Assembly: GCF_022180385.2 (NCBI RefSeq)
Contig: NZ_BQME02000001.1
Coordinates: forward strand, 1,757,678 to 1,821,677
Reading direction: 5' to 3'
Length of the DNA stretch: 64,000 bases
Source: Paenibacillus sp. L3-i20
GTDB lineage: Bacteria > Bacillota > Bacilli > Paenibacillales > Paenibacillaceae
Shown here: positions 31,369 through 40,976 of the stretch, piece after piece
Layout: each line of letters opens with the position of its first letter
How positions within the stretch are numbered: the first letter of the stretch is position 1
Program-made: the position numbers and the translations under genes
Notes under the pieces: generated by a model
What the model was told of the DNA's origin: nothing
Database searches by the model: none
What the model saw: only the letters and a program-made list of their open reading frames with translations

Positions 31369-33723
31369 TTACCAGATCGAAACGCGATCCTTAGGTGCTA
31401 CATACATGCCGTCGCCATGCTTAATGCCATAAGCTTCATAAAACTCCTCGAAGTTCATAACCGTACGATTCACTCGGACTTTGTTGGCTGAATGGTTGCT
31501 TCCCGTGCTGAGAATCGTAGCAAACTCTTTTGTTGTCGTGTACTTGTTGGTTATCGCATGGCTTTCAAAAAACGCTTTGTAATCTGGATTGTCTAGTCCA
31601 GTTACAACTTGTAGCGCAACGGCCATTCCTGCTAAGTCCGCCACATTTTCGCTTAATGTAAGCTGACCGTCGTTGTGCGCACCCGGAACGATTTCAATTC
31701 CATTGTAGAATGCAATTAGTTCCTGGCATTTCTCTTCGAATTTCTTAAAGTCTTCGTCCGTCCACCAGTTAGTCGCATTGCCATGCTCGTCGTATGCCGC
31801 TCCTTCATTATCGAATGCATGACTGATTTCATGACCAATCAAAGTACCGATGCCTCCGAGATTTTTTTCAGGCGTGGCATTGATGTCATAAAAAGGCGCT
31901 TGAAGAATACCAGCAGGGAACGTCATGTCGTTATTACCCGTATTGTAGAAAGCATTAACGGTATAGACGCTAGTCGACCAATTATTTTTATCAATCGGTT
32001 TTCCAATACTAGCTTTCATTGCATCACTATAAGCGGAAGTAGCTGCATAGGAGTTGGAGAGCAAAGAGCCGCCTTCCTCGTATGACTTGATTGCCACCTG
32101 ATCTAGTGTCGTATCCCACTTATCCGGATATCCGACCTTAATGTTCATCTTCTTCAGCTTATTGATAGCTTTAGCTTTGGTCGCTTCAGACATCCAATCA
32201 AGCTGTTTGATTCTTTCTTCATACGTAGCAATTAATTTCTCTACCATTTTCTCCACATCTTTTTTGGCTTCTACGGAGAAATGTTTCTCAGCAAACATTT
32301 GCTCCACATATCCTCCGAGTGCACCCTTTGTAGCACTTATTGCAATTTCTTTATCGGTTTTTGTGCCGACAACACCGTATAAGCCAGCGTAGAAATCATC
32401 TGATATTTTTCTAATTTCATCCGTTAGGAGCCAGCCCGTTTCCATGAGTAGCTGTGCTTTGGCGTAAGCTTTAAGTACATCTAAATGATCGTCTTTCATG
32501 AACTCAGCGCCTTTTTGCGCTAGCTTCACATCGGTTACAATCACTTTTTTGGAATGGTCGAGCTTCATCGATTCCAATGCCTGCTTCATATCGGCTTCTT
32601 TAAGCATGTCGTCAAATTGTTCAATTGTATAAGGGTTGTAGAACTTAGTCACATCACCTTGCTCATGGTCCCCAAGCGAACTGGCAGCGAGGCTCTTCTC
32701 CATCTCATAAACTTTCTCAGAAAGAGCTTTGGCTGCTGATTTCTCCTCACCTGTCAGAACGAGATGTTTGGTAACTTGATCGATGTATAATTCCTTCGCA
32801 TTTGCATCTTCCGTTGCATAGCTGTATTTACTTAATCCTGTCTTAAACCCTGTATAATACAACACATTATCACTGCTGTTTTTGGCATCAGCCATAATCG
32901 TAAACTTGAACAGCGTGCTAAAAGATAAATCTTTTTCGATGGCAAGGTCAGCCTGAACTAGCTCGTCGAATGTTTTAGCCCCATCAATCGCCGTTACATA
33001 TTTTTTGATTGGTTCGATCCCTTGTTTGTTTCTGCTTTCGCTATCTAACGCCGTTGCATAAAAATCAGCGAGTTTACGCTCTTTTGTACCTGCAGCATAC
33101 GTCTTTCCTGCCAGTGCATCTATCATTACAGTTATTTTATCGTTATTAAGTTTGTGTATCTCAGGGATATCACCACCGAAAAACTCACCTGGGGCGATCG
33201 TAGACTTTTTCAGCCAATTTTTATTAATTGCTTCATAAAAATCGTCATTCAAATGGGAGCCTTCAAGTGCCCATACTCTGGAAATGATCTTTTGGAAATC
33301 GGACATTGTAATGGTGTCATTAGCACCTAATGTACCATCAGGTTTGCCCGCTAGAACGCCTGCTTTCAGCAATTTATCGATATCGCCTTTAGCCCAAGCT
33401 GGTATATCAGTGAATTTCACACCAAACGTACCAACACGTAGATCGTTTCCGACTGGCTCAGGCAACTCGCCGAATGCTCTACTAAGCATAACTAGAGCTT
33501 CAATTTTTTTAACTGGTTCATTTTCTTTTAAATCTCCATTTTCATACCCTTGAATAATAGTTCCTTTTTGAAGATCAGAGTTATAAGCATCTGCTGACGT
33601 CAACAAGGTTTGAACGATCTCTCCTCGCGAAGCTAGCGGTTTAGTTGCACCAGCATACGCTGATGCGCTTACGGATAGTGCCATTGCAATAGCTACAGGT
33701 AGGGCTAAATAATGCTTTTTCAT
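31369..33723 (-). CDS. SLH-domain M13 (neprilysin-like) metallopeptidase
   Basis: A secreted peptidase of 784 residues. After a signal peptide (ends SASAYAGA) come roughly two SLH-like segments (about 30-145; FTDIPAWAKGDIDKLLKAGV, LGANDTITMSDFQKIISRVW) and an M13 peptidase domain. Zinc ligands are GHEISHAF (H631, H635) and ENVADLAG (E692), with the substrate motif NAFYNTGNNDMTFPAGILQA. The final tryptophan typical of the family is present. It probably cleaves small peptides at the cell surface. I use ATG 33723 with GGAG 7 bases upstream. A close paralogue lies at 57946-60297. Confidence 0.85.
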   Translation of the reverse strand: MKKHYLALPVAIAMALSVSASAYAGATKPLASRGEIVQTLLTSADAYNSDLQKGTIIQGYENGDLKENEPVKKIEALVMLSRAFGELPEPVGNDLRVGTFGVKFTDIPAWAKGDIDKLLKAGVLAGKPDGTLGANDTITMSDFQKIISRVWALEGSHLNDDFYEAINKNWLKKSTIAPGEFFGGDIPEIHKLNNDKITVMIDALAGKTYAAGTKERKLADFYATALDSESRNKQGIEPIKKYVTAIDGAKTFDELVQADLAIEKDLSFSTLFKFTIMADAKNSSDNVLYYTGFKTGLSKYSYATEDANAKELYIDQVTKHLVLTGEEKSAAKALSEKVYEMEKSLAASSLGDHEQGDVTKFYNPYTIEQFDDMLKEADMKQALESMKLDHSKKVIVTDVKLAQKGAEFMKDDHLDVLKAYAKAQLLMETGWLLTDEIRKISDDFYAGLYGVVGTKTDKEIAISATKGALGGYVEQMFAEKHFSVEAKKDVEKMVEKLIATYEERIKQLDWMSEATKAKAINKLKKMNIKVGYPDKWDTTLDQVAIKSYEEGGSLLSNSYAATSAYSDAMKASIGKPIDKNNWSTSVYTVNAFYNTGNNDMTFPAGILQAPFYDINATPEKNLGGIGTLIGHEISHAFDNEGAAYDEHGNATNWWTDEDFKKFEEKCQELIAFYNGIEIVPGAHNDGQLTLSENVADLAGMAVALQVVTGLDNPDYKAFFESHAITNKYTTTKEFATILSTGSNHSANKVRVNRTVMNFEEFYEAYGIKHGDGMYVAPKDRVSIW

Positions 33724-34295
33724 CTTCGGACTCCTTCGTGGTGTATAATATGAATAATTACGGGAATATGTACTGAATATTCCATACATATCCTTTTATT
33801 ATATGTATAAACCTTTACTTTGCAATGATTCCAGTAGAATTATTGCGTTCTTTTTGGTAAATGAATTAATCGTAATATCTTTACATGTGCAACCATAGTT
33901 GTAATTTAATATCTATAAAAGCTTATATCCCAATAAAAGTATATCTGAATACTAAAGATTTAATTGCTCCTGTAAGTCCTTTCTAGTAATAGTTATAAAA
34001 TCCATCATTTTATCGCGGAAGGCAAATACCTCATATTTTCTATTTATATTTTTATAATCTTTTTCCTTAGAGAAGTAACTGAAGAGATAGATCAAATTAT
34101 TAAAAAGGATAACGGAGGAAGAGATCATCATAAAATTAGATCAGAGGGTCTGAGTAGATTTTTAAAATGTAAAGGAATAGATTCAAACCCCCAAAAAAAT
34201 AGAATTAATAATTAGGATGGTTGAAGAACATCTTTATTGATTTATAAAAGATGATGTTTTTATGCACGTTGCTTTAGCATTGAGTAACTATAGAT
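33724..34295. other. AT-rich intergenic stretch before the IS element
   Basis: No convincing gene. One 59-codon minus-strand frame (34131-33952) reads like protein near its end (YEVFAFRDKMMDFITITRKD) but has no ribosome binding site. An overlapping plus-strand frame ends at 34215. Both could be remnants; neither matches a family I know. Confidence 0.3.
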
Positions 34296-34369
34296 GAATT
34301 GAAGCTAGAATAAAAAGTGGACACTCGTTAAGAGAAATTGAGTAATTAACTTAATGAGGGGGAGTTCAG

Positions 34370-34687
34370 ATGGGTGAACAACGGCAAAGATACAATGAAG
34401 AGTTTAAGCGTCAGGCAGTAAGGTTTGTACAGGAACAGACGAAAACGGTTACGGATATCGCAGAGGAGTTGAACATTCCTATAAGCAGGCTACACCAATG
34501 GATGGGGAAGTATAGGGAGTTTGAAAGTGAACCTGCAGCAAGCATCGATCGTGTTCGTGAGTTGGAACAGCTCTTACGAGATAAAGATCGTGAACTACAA
34601 GAAAAAGAGCGTCATATTGCAGATGTAGAAGGGCAATTAGCCATCGTAGAAAAGGCGGTGCACATCTTCAGCAAACCAAAGCTGTAA
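34370..34687 (+). CDS. IS3-family transposase OrfA
   Basis: A 105-residue protein with the helix-turn-helix domain of IS3 OrfA (RYNEEFKRQAVRFVQEQ, VTDIAEELNIPISRLHQWMG) and a leucine-zipper-like coiled coil (about 62-95). AGGGGGAG lies before the ATG. OrfB would be read by -1 frameshifting near 34680, but that partner is broken. Confidence 0.85.
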   Translation: MGEQRQRYNEEFKRQAVRFVQEQTKTVTDIAEELNIPISRLHQWMGKYREFESEPAASIDRVRELEQLLRDKDRELQEKERHIADVEGQLAIVEKAVHIFSKPKL

Positions 34688-35209
34688 CGTTTGCTTTTAT
34701 TGAAAACCATCGCTCCGAGTTTTCAGTAAAGAGGATGTGCGACGTGCTTGGTGTATCTCGGAGTGGTTTTCATGCTTGGTGCTCAAGAGGGGCTAGTTCA
34801 CAACAAATAAGAAAAGAAGCTGTTCAGGAACGCATTCTCTTTCATTTCCATGATTCGGAGAGACGATATGGTAGCCCCAAAATCACCAAGCAAAGGTCTT
34901 ATTCATCACTCCGATTGCGGAATCCAATACGCCTCCAAAGCGTATCGTAGCAAACTCGCTTCTTACGATATGAACGCCAGTATGAGTCGCAGAGGCAATT
35001 GTTACGACAACGCCTGCATAGAGTCCTTTCACAGCATTCTCAAGAAAGAACTTGACTATTGCAAGAAATTTAAAACAAGTGAACAAGCCTATACGGAAAT
35101 CTACCGATACATTAAGTTTTTCTACAATCGCAAACGAATCCACGGATCACTCGGCTATCTATCTCCCGTTCGATTCACTCAACAATTTATGATGGATGAG
35201 GTGTCTTAA
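34650..35209 (+). pseudogene. IS3-family transposase OrfB, internally deleted and frameshifted
   Basis: The 5' part encodes the HTH_21-like region (VKRMCDVLGVSRSGFHAWCS, ERRYGSPKIT). At about 34890 the frame jumps directly to the second half of the rve integrase core (GLIHHSDCGIQYASKAYRS, RRGNCYDNACIESFHSILKK), in a different frame. Roughly 105-115 residues, including the first catalytic Asp, are missing; the second Asp (HHSD) and the Glu (ACIES) remain. The lesion is a deletion plus frameshift, so this transposase is dead. Confidence 0.8.
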
Positions 35210-35532
35210 GTTTTCTCTTATTTCAGTGCCCACTTTCTTGACGGAGGTCCAATCGTGGATTCTCTTATGAAAAAGTGCATTATCCACTTATCAAATGAAG
35301 AAATTAAGATAACATTATTTCGAGAATACGTTCGGAGGATTATGGACAGGTGCAACCTTTCGAATCTGTTATAAAGGATTTTTTTATCTACATAAAAATT
35401 TTGAAAATAATAAATGCATCAAAACATATTGTTAGGTATTAACAGAAAAACTAGTATACTCCTAAAGAGTTTATTGGTATTATTTTCATAGTAATATAAA
35501 TTTAAATATTCTAGTTATTGGAGTGGTTTTTT
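35210..35532 (+). other. Leader region of the STAND gene
   Basis: The stretch holds the right end of the IS element and then AT-rich sequence. No intact gene was seen. A TATACT box at 35454-35459 could serve as a -10 for the STAND gene, but no good -35 is correctly spaced. Confidence 0.3.
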
Positions 35533-38500
35533 TTGGGTAACTTAGGTGTTTTACATTTGTCAGATTTACATATTAGCTCATCTGAAGATCCTAGCGCTTC
35601 TAGACTGAGGGAGTCTCTTATTGATGATATAAAGAGGGTTAGTGAGAATAGAAACATTAAAATAAATGCAATTGCAATGACTGGGGATGTTGTCGATAAA
35701 GGAGGAGATGATAGAGCGTTTGAAATTGCTAAAGACTTTTTTAATGAATTATCAGAAAAATGTGAGATTAGGAAGGATAACATAATATTTGTCCCTGGGA
35801 ATCATGATGTGCCAAGGAGAGAAGCGATTGAGCATCTAATAACAAATTCTAAAGCGGATTCATTTAACGACGAAAATAAATTGACAGAATATTGGGAAAC
35901 TATTTATCCTAGGTTTAAAAAATTTAATAAATTTGTGTGTGAGGTAACTGGAAGATCAGATTTTGTTGAGGAGGATTTCGGTAGTGGTGCAGTATTGATA
36001 AAAACTCCAAATGGAGTAATTAAGTTCCTTCTTATAAATTCCTCTTGGAGCACACTTGGTGAAAAAGATTTCGGTTCGCTAATGATTAATAGATGGCAGC
36101 TAGAACGCTTGAAGAATAATATATTAATTACGGAGAAGGCAGACCTTACCTTGACTCTTATGCACCATCCTCTAGATTGGTTCTCAGCCACAGAGAGGAA
36201 GGTATTAATCGAATATTTAACAGATAAACGGTGTATTCCTACTGAAGTGATTTTACATGGACATATTCATGATGGAAAAATTGAATATTTTGGTAATGCA
36301 GATAAAAATATTATGAGTTTAGTTACTGGTATAGGATATCCTGAGAAAACTAATTATGGTTTAGGCAGACTGAAAAATGGTAGCTGCAGATATGCTATAT
36401 ACAATTTTAATACAGAAATCTGTAAATTGAGTACATGTCTGAGAATTTCTAGAGATAACGGAGACTTTGTAGCAGATACATTACTATATAAAGTTGCTGG
36501 AGAATCAGGTTATTTTGAACGGCAATATAAAGTACCTCTTATAATCGAGACGGCAAAGGCTATTGATACAAATCAAAGTGAAATTGATATTTCCTCAGTT
36601 GTAGAGATAATAGATACAAAACTAATTAATACAGATAATTTGGGTCAACTTGACAAAACTATTAATCAACAATTAATAGAGATTAAAGAGAATTTAATCC
36701 AAACGAGTACTACATTGGAAATAGTAGATAGGGAAATTAAAACTTTAGAAAAACCACTAATTTCGATAGCAGTGTTAATAACTACGCCACTGGATAGAGA
36801 AATTATTTATTCATTTGAAAATATTATCAAAAACTTTGTTAAATATAAAGTTCAGATCAATTGCTATCACTTTTCAATTGATACACTTCGAGATTTAAAG
36901 GGATTCGATTATATTTTTGTTTTCACTCAGGTAATAAAGGATAAATTAATAATTGAGGATGAATATTTTAAAAGTAAGCTTATTACTCTTCAAGAAATTG
37001 AAGAGAATTTGATGTCTGAACATTTAAAAGGATTTTTTATATTCATTGATAAGGAGTCAAACCTAGATACACAAAATGTGTCAATTCCATTAGGTATTAT
37101 ATGGGGAGATGATTTAAGCAGTTTTATTTTCAAGTTATTTCAAAAGGAATCTTTAAAATCAATAAGTCAATCAATAATATTAAATAATGAAAAGTTTACA
37201 CTAATCCCCTTCGAAAAGGGTAGTTCGAAAGTTACTATGTTGTATGATCATTCACGGTTGAAATTATCTGAAAATATCGATGTGAAAAATTTGATAAATT
37301 TTGTAGGTAGAAGGACTGACTTAGAAGACATTACAAGAAAGATAATTAACAACAATAACCAAATACTTACTATAAAGGGCTCTGGTGGTATTGGAAAAAC
37401 ATCGATTGTAAAGAAGATCGCAATTGAGTTTTTTGAAAGAGGCTATTATCATGATGGTATTTTCTTTATAGACTGCGAGTTCATACACAACTATCAGTCA
37501 TTTGAGTATAAGATAGCTCAGTGTTTTGATATTGATAGTTCTATTAATCTTAGAGAACATATTGTACAAAATAATATGAAGATAGACGGATTGATTATGT
37601 TAGATAATTTTGAGCCGCTCTTATACATTGAGGATGTTGAATTGATTAAGAATCTATTAACATTTATTTGTGAATATTCAAGTATGGTTATTACATCAAG
37701 AGAATGGGTGAACCTAGAGTTTGAAGAGAGACACGAACTTAGGGCTTTAACAAATGAGGAGGCGCTACAATTATTTAATAAGTATTACAAATCAAATATA
37801 AGTGATAAAGACACTAGAATACTGAAAGAGGATATACTAGGGAAGTTATTGAATAATAATCCGTTAGCTATTAAAATTATTACCAGAAATATTCCAAAGT
37901 CAAAAAATATGGAACTATTGAGAAATGAGCTTGAAGTCGATTTCTTTAGTATTACTGCGGAAGGGTACGATGATATTTTTGAAGAAAAGGCTGATACTAA
38001 CATAGAACGATCAAAATCGCTTTATCAATCAATATCGTATTCATACAAAAGGCTTTTACCAAATGAGAAACTATTATTTGAGATATTATCCTTCTTCCCT
38101 GATGGAATTCATATGAACAATATAAAAACTTTTTTTCTTCAAGGCAATAATAAGTGGGGCGCCATGAGAATTACGGACAGAGAAATAAATTCACTTGAAA
38201 ATAAATCACTAATTGAAATAAACAAAGGATTTATTGAATTACAATCAATTATCGGTCGATTTGCGGGGCACCAGTTTCCGAAAAGAACAAACGAGGATAA
38301 AGTTGGTTTTTATAAGAAAGTATTTGAGTTTATCTACTATGTAGTTCATAAAGTTGAGACAGTTTATACTCAAAATACAGCTCAGGGCTTATATGTCTTT
38401 GATCAGAATGTTGAAAATTGTTTAAAGTGTCTTGATTATATTACATTATTTGATAAAGATAAGAATGAAAAATTAATCCTTATAAGTTATTTGGATATTT

Positions 38501-39420
38501 TGTTCAGAGCGCTTGAGCAATCTATGCGATTTTATATGAAGCTCCCAGATATAAAGGAGCACTTCAATGATATTGAGAAAGCTGATTTGATGTTAGATAT
38601 CATTATTATTAAATCAAAATATTATGAAGGTAATTTTGAGGAAGCTTACGTTCAACTACAGAAACTATTACCAATTGAAAGTATGTATTCGCTTGATAGT
38701 AGCGATATTGTACAAAAGTATATTCTACATAGTGCAATATCAGTGTATAGATATAGAAATACTAGTGATATAAGAAGGTTTTTCATTGAAAGTAATTTTA
38801 TTAGTTACGCTGGGCTTGAAGGTATATTGTTTGATGCAGGAGAATATAAAAAATATATTGATTTAGTTGCTGGCAAAAGAGAAATTGATTTTTATTATTT
38901 TGAAGTAAAATATAATACAAATTCTTTAGACAAAGAAATGTTAGAAGAATATATTGGATCTTTATATAAAAAGCAATATGCAGAGATTATGCAAACCAAT
39001 TATATAAAAGCTAAGCAATATGGGTTGGATAAAAAAACTGTTAATAAATTAGTTGTAACCAGTTCGTATACCTCAGGGTTAAAGCTACTGATGCTCGGAT
39101 TCATCGAGAGTGATATTGAGAAAAAACGGACTTACTATGAAGCTGCTATAAATGATTTACAACCGATTAGGTATTACTATACAGAAGCGATCTATTTTTA
39201 CGCTAAGTATTTAGTGAGCCAAAACTTTGAAGACAAAAATGTGTGGATAGAAAAGGGGTTGCTATTATCACACGAAAATCATTACAGGTTATTAACTCAT
39301 AAATTTGATTGTTTAATTAGTGGCATTGAAGAAGTATATGATGAATCAAAGTATGAGTTGCCACATGATTTACTCATTGATAAAGTGATCTATAAATATA
39401 AAAAAGCTGAAAATTACTGA
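35533..39420 (+). CDS. Calcineurin-like phosphoesterase-STAND NTPase (NLR-like), candidate antiphage protein
   Basis: A single 1295-residue protein. Residues 1-270 form a metallophosphoesterase: D11 and H13 (SDLHIS), D51 (TGDVVDKGG), GNHD (N89-D91), MHHP and HGHIHDG. Residues about 410-560 form an alpha/beta domain of unknown type. The STAND NTPase (about 590-830) shows GSGGIGKTS (Walker A, near 616), LIMLDNFE (Walker B), VITSREW and NNPLAIKI. The C-terminal 450 residues are helical and could be a sensor. The start is TTG 35533 with GGAG nine bases upstream. The gene is very AT-rich and isolated beside a dead IS, suggesting transfer. The architecture fits Avs/NLR-like defence proteins, with the phosphoesterase as effector; this role is inference. 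Confidence 0.75.
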   Translation: MGNLGVLHLSDLHISSSEDPSASRLRESLIDDIKRVSENRNIKINAIAMTGDVVDKGGDDRAFEIAKDFFNELSEKCEIRKDNIIFVPGNHDVPRREAIEHLITNSKADSFNDENKLTEYWETIYPRFKKFNKFVCEVTGRSDFVEEDFGSGAVLIKTPNGVIKFLLINSSWSTLGEKDFGSLMINRWQLERLKNNILITEKADLTLTLMHHPLDWFSATERKVLIEYLTDKRCIPTEVILHGHIHDGKIEYFGNADKNIMSLVTGIGYPEKTNYGLGRLKNGSCRYAIYNFNTEICKLSTCLRISRDNGDFVADTLLYKVAGESGYFERQYKVPLIIETAKAIDTNQSEIDISSVVEIIDTKLINTDNLGQLDKTINQQLIEIKENLIQTSTTLEIVDREIKTLEKPLISIAVLITTPLDREIIYSFENIIKNFVKYKVQINCYHFSIDTLRDLKGFDYIFVFTQVIKDKLIIEDEYFKSKLITLQEIEENLMSEHLKGFFIFIDKESNLDTQNVSIPLGIIWGDDLSSFIFKLFQKESLKSISQSIILNNEKFTLIPFEKGSSKVTMLYDHSRLKLSENIDVKNLINFVGRRTDLEDITRKIINNNNQILTIKGSGGIGKTSIVKKIAIEFFERGYYHDGIFFIDCEFIHNYQSFEYKIAQCFDIDSSINLREHIVQNNMKIDGLIMLDNFEPLLYIEDVELIKNLLTFICEYSSMVITSREWVNLEFEERHELRALTNEEALQLFNKYYKSNISDKDTRILKEDILGKLLNNNPLAIKIITRNIPKSKNMELLRNELEVDFFSITAEGYDDIFEEKADTNIERSKSLYQSISYSYKRLLPNEKLLFEILSFFPDGIHMNNIKTFFLQGNNKWGAMRITDREINSLENKSLIEINKGFIELQSIIGRFAGHQFPKRTNEDKVGFYKKVFEFIYYVVHKVETVYTQNTAQGLYVFDQNVENCLKCLDYITLFDKDKNEKLILISYLDILFRALEQSMRFYMKLPDIKEHFNDIEKADLMLDIIIIKSKYYEGNFEEAYVQLQKLLPIESMYSLDSSDIVQKYILHSAISVYRYRNTSDIRRFFIESNFISYAGLEGILFDAGEYKKYIDLVAGKREIDFYYFEVKYNTNSLDKEMLEEYIGSLYKKQYAEIMQTNYIKAKQYGLDKKTVNKLVVTSSYTSGLKLLMLGFIESDIEKKRTYYEAAINDLQPIRYYYTEAIYFYAKYLVSQNFEDKNVWIEKGLLLSHENHYRLLTHKFDCLISGIEEVYDESKYELPHDLLIDKVIYKYKKAENY

Positions 39421-39480
39421 TAGCGATGAATCTAAGATTTGGTTAGTAACATAAATATGCTATAAAGTTATCTAACAGAA

Positions 39481-39526
39481 TTTGCGTCACTTATGATACG
39501 GCGAAACGTACCACAAGTGACGCAAA
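39481..39526 (+). terminator. Strong palindrome after the STAND gene
   Basis: TTTGCGTCACTT / AAGTGACGCAAA arms with further TACG / CGTA pairing inside. It lies about 60 bases after the stop at 39420 and has no T-run, so it may be a terminator or a protein-binding palindrome. Confidence 0.45.
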
Positions 39527-39658
39527 CTAAACTTCCTAAGGTTAAGAAAATATAGGATGATTTTGTTATAGTATTGTTTTCTATTTCAGATAAAGAAAAA
39601 GTATAAGGAATTCATTGAGATAACAGAATACTAGAATCAATTTATGTATTAACTTTAG

Positions 39659-39681
39659 GGAGCGCCAATCGATGGGGCTCC
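39659..39681. terminator. Short GC hairpin
   Basis: GGAGCGCC / GGGGCTCC stem in the gap between the STAND gene and the convergent YndJ-like gene. The rest of 39421-39803 has no gene. Confidence 0.4.
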
Positions 39682-39803
39682 TTCGCTGTTTAACGAATTA
39701 CGGGAGAACGAGCAACATGTAGTGATAATCACTCATGTTGCTCTATGTTCTAGATTTCTTAACGATAGGATAAAGGAACTTAGCAGATCGACATCTATGT
39801 CCG

Positions 39804-40745
39804 TTAGTAAGTGTTTTTCTTAAGAGAGTTCACCATATACACCCACCCGATCAGTCCGCATAAAACAAAACCAAAAGCGTGTAGCGATCCGTAAATCGGG
39901 ATGAAATCGAGTATGGTTAAGGAAAAGAGTCTTTTTAGTAACGGATAACAAATGGATATAACGACAATCGTGTAGAAGGATAAGCAAGAAATGACTAAAA
40001 ACAAGGATGACTTGTTGCGTAAAGAACTTTTCCTTAAGTAAGTAAGCAAATAAGTGGTGTAAATCGCAATGTTACAGGCGAACAAAGTAACACCAATGTA
40101 CTCAATCGGCTTTGAGAAAATAATGCCGACAGCGATCAGAATAGGTCCAATAATATCGATGGCGACGATCCACGGATACCAGCTTTTTTTCGCCATGATC
40201 CGTCCGAGCATACCTATAAAAATCGGAACGATTGCAGATGAGAAGTGAAAGTGGACCGAATTTAGAGCATGTGTTGCAGGAGCAACTTGGTAAATATGAA
40301 TCTCATACTGATACAGGGCGAACCAAATGCCTCCGATAAAAAAGTAAACGAGCCCCGCACCGATTGCTATCTCCCCAACTCTGCCCTTGTGATTAACAAT
40401 AATGGTTATGCCATAAATGCAGAGTAGCAATGTGAAGAGTAGCCACCCTAAGGAGAGTGTTCCTGGAATTGCTGTGTCACCTAGCTCCCACGTCTTGCTA
40501 CTCATTATAGAGGCTAAGGTTAGGAGCGCTGTGGGAAAATGGAGCAGCTTTATAGCCTTATAAATAATCCGTTGATGTTTATTCCTTTCATCACCGTTCA
40601 AAAGTAAAATGACAAGAGGTACAATAACGAAAGCCGCAAACAGGAGAAATTTATCGATAAGATCAAATGCTAAGAAATCCAGAAAAAAGATAACAATTGT
40701 TATGATTCCGCCAAATATGGTCGGTAATATCGATGTTTTCATCAC
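39804..40745 (-). CDS. YndJ-family membrane protein
   Basis: A 313-residue protein with nine or ten transmembrane helices. The central HFHFSSAIVPIFIGMLGRI and the C-terminal GSLHAFGFVLCGLIGWVYM match the YndJ-like family of Bacilli. The His pair in NSVHFHF could bind metal. Function is unknown. It is monocistronic and divergent from the Bce-type module. Confidence 0.75.
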   Translation of the reverse strand: MMKTSILPTIFGGIITIVIFFLDFLAFDLIDKFLLFAAFVIVPLVILLLNGDERNKHQRIIYKAIKLLHFPTALLTLASIMSSKTWELGDTAIPGTLSLGWLLFTLLLCIYGITIIVNHKGRVGEIAIGAGLVYFFIGGIWFALYQYEIHIYQVAPATHALNSVHFHFSSAIVPIFIGMLGRIMAKKSWYPWIVAIDIIGPILIAVGIIFSKPIEYIGVTLFACNIAIYTTYLLTYLRKSSLRNKSSLFLVISCLSFYTIVVISICYPLLKRLFSLTILDFIPIYGSLHAFGFVLCGLIGWVYMVNSLKKNTY

Positions 40746-40976
40746 TTGCCCCCAAGATGTTATTCATGAATGTTCAGTTTTAACAGTTTAACACATTTTG
40801 TGAAGGCTATCGTTCGAAAAAAGCTAATCTACTTAACAGATATAGATTGAATTTAATTAAATATAGATATTGTCTTTATATACAGATGTATCCTGCTGAT
40901 TTTCATCTATAATGGTAATGAATAACCAGCAATTATTATGGATTCAAAATGACCCAAGTGTGCAGAGGGAGGATTA

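Larger units (their letters stand above)
34296..35251 (+). mobile_element. Defective IS3-family insertion sequence
   Basis: The element carries an OrfA gene and a truncated OrfB. Imperfect terminal inverted repeats surround them: AAAAAGTGGACACT...TTAAGAG at 34311-34336 on the left and, in reverse complement, AAGAAAGTGGGCACT...ATAAGAG on the right, extending outward to TGGACCTCCGTC at 35251. The exact left edge is uncertain by about 15 bases. OrfB lacks the first catalytic Asp region, so the element cannot move by itself. Confidence 0.7.
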
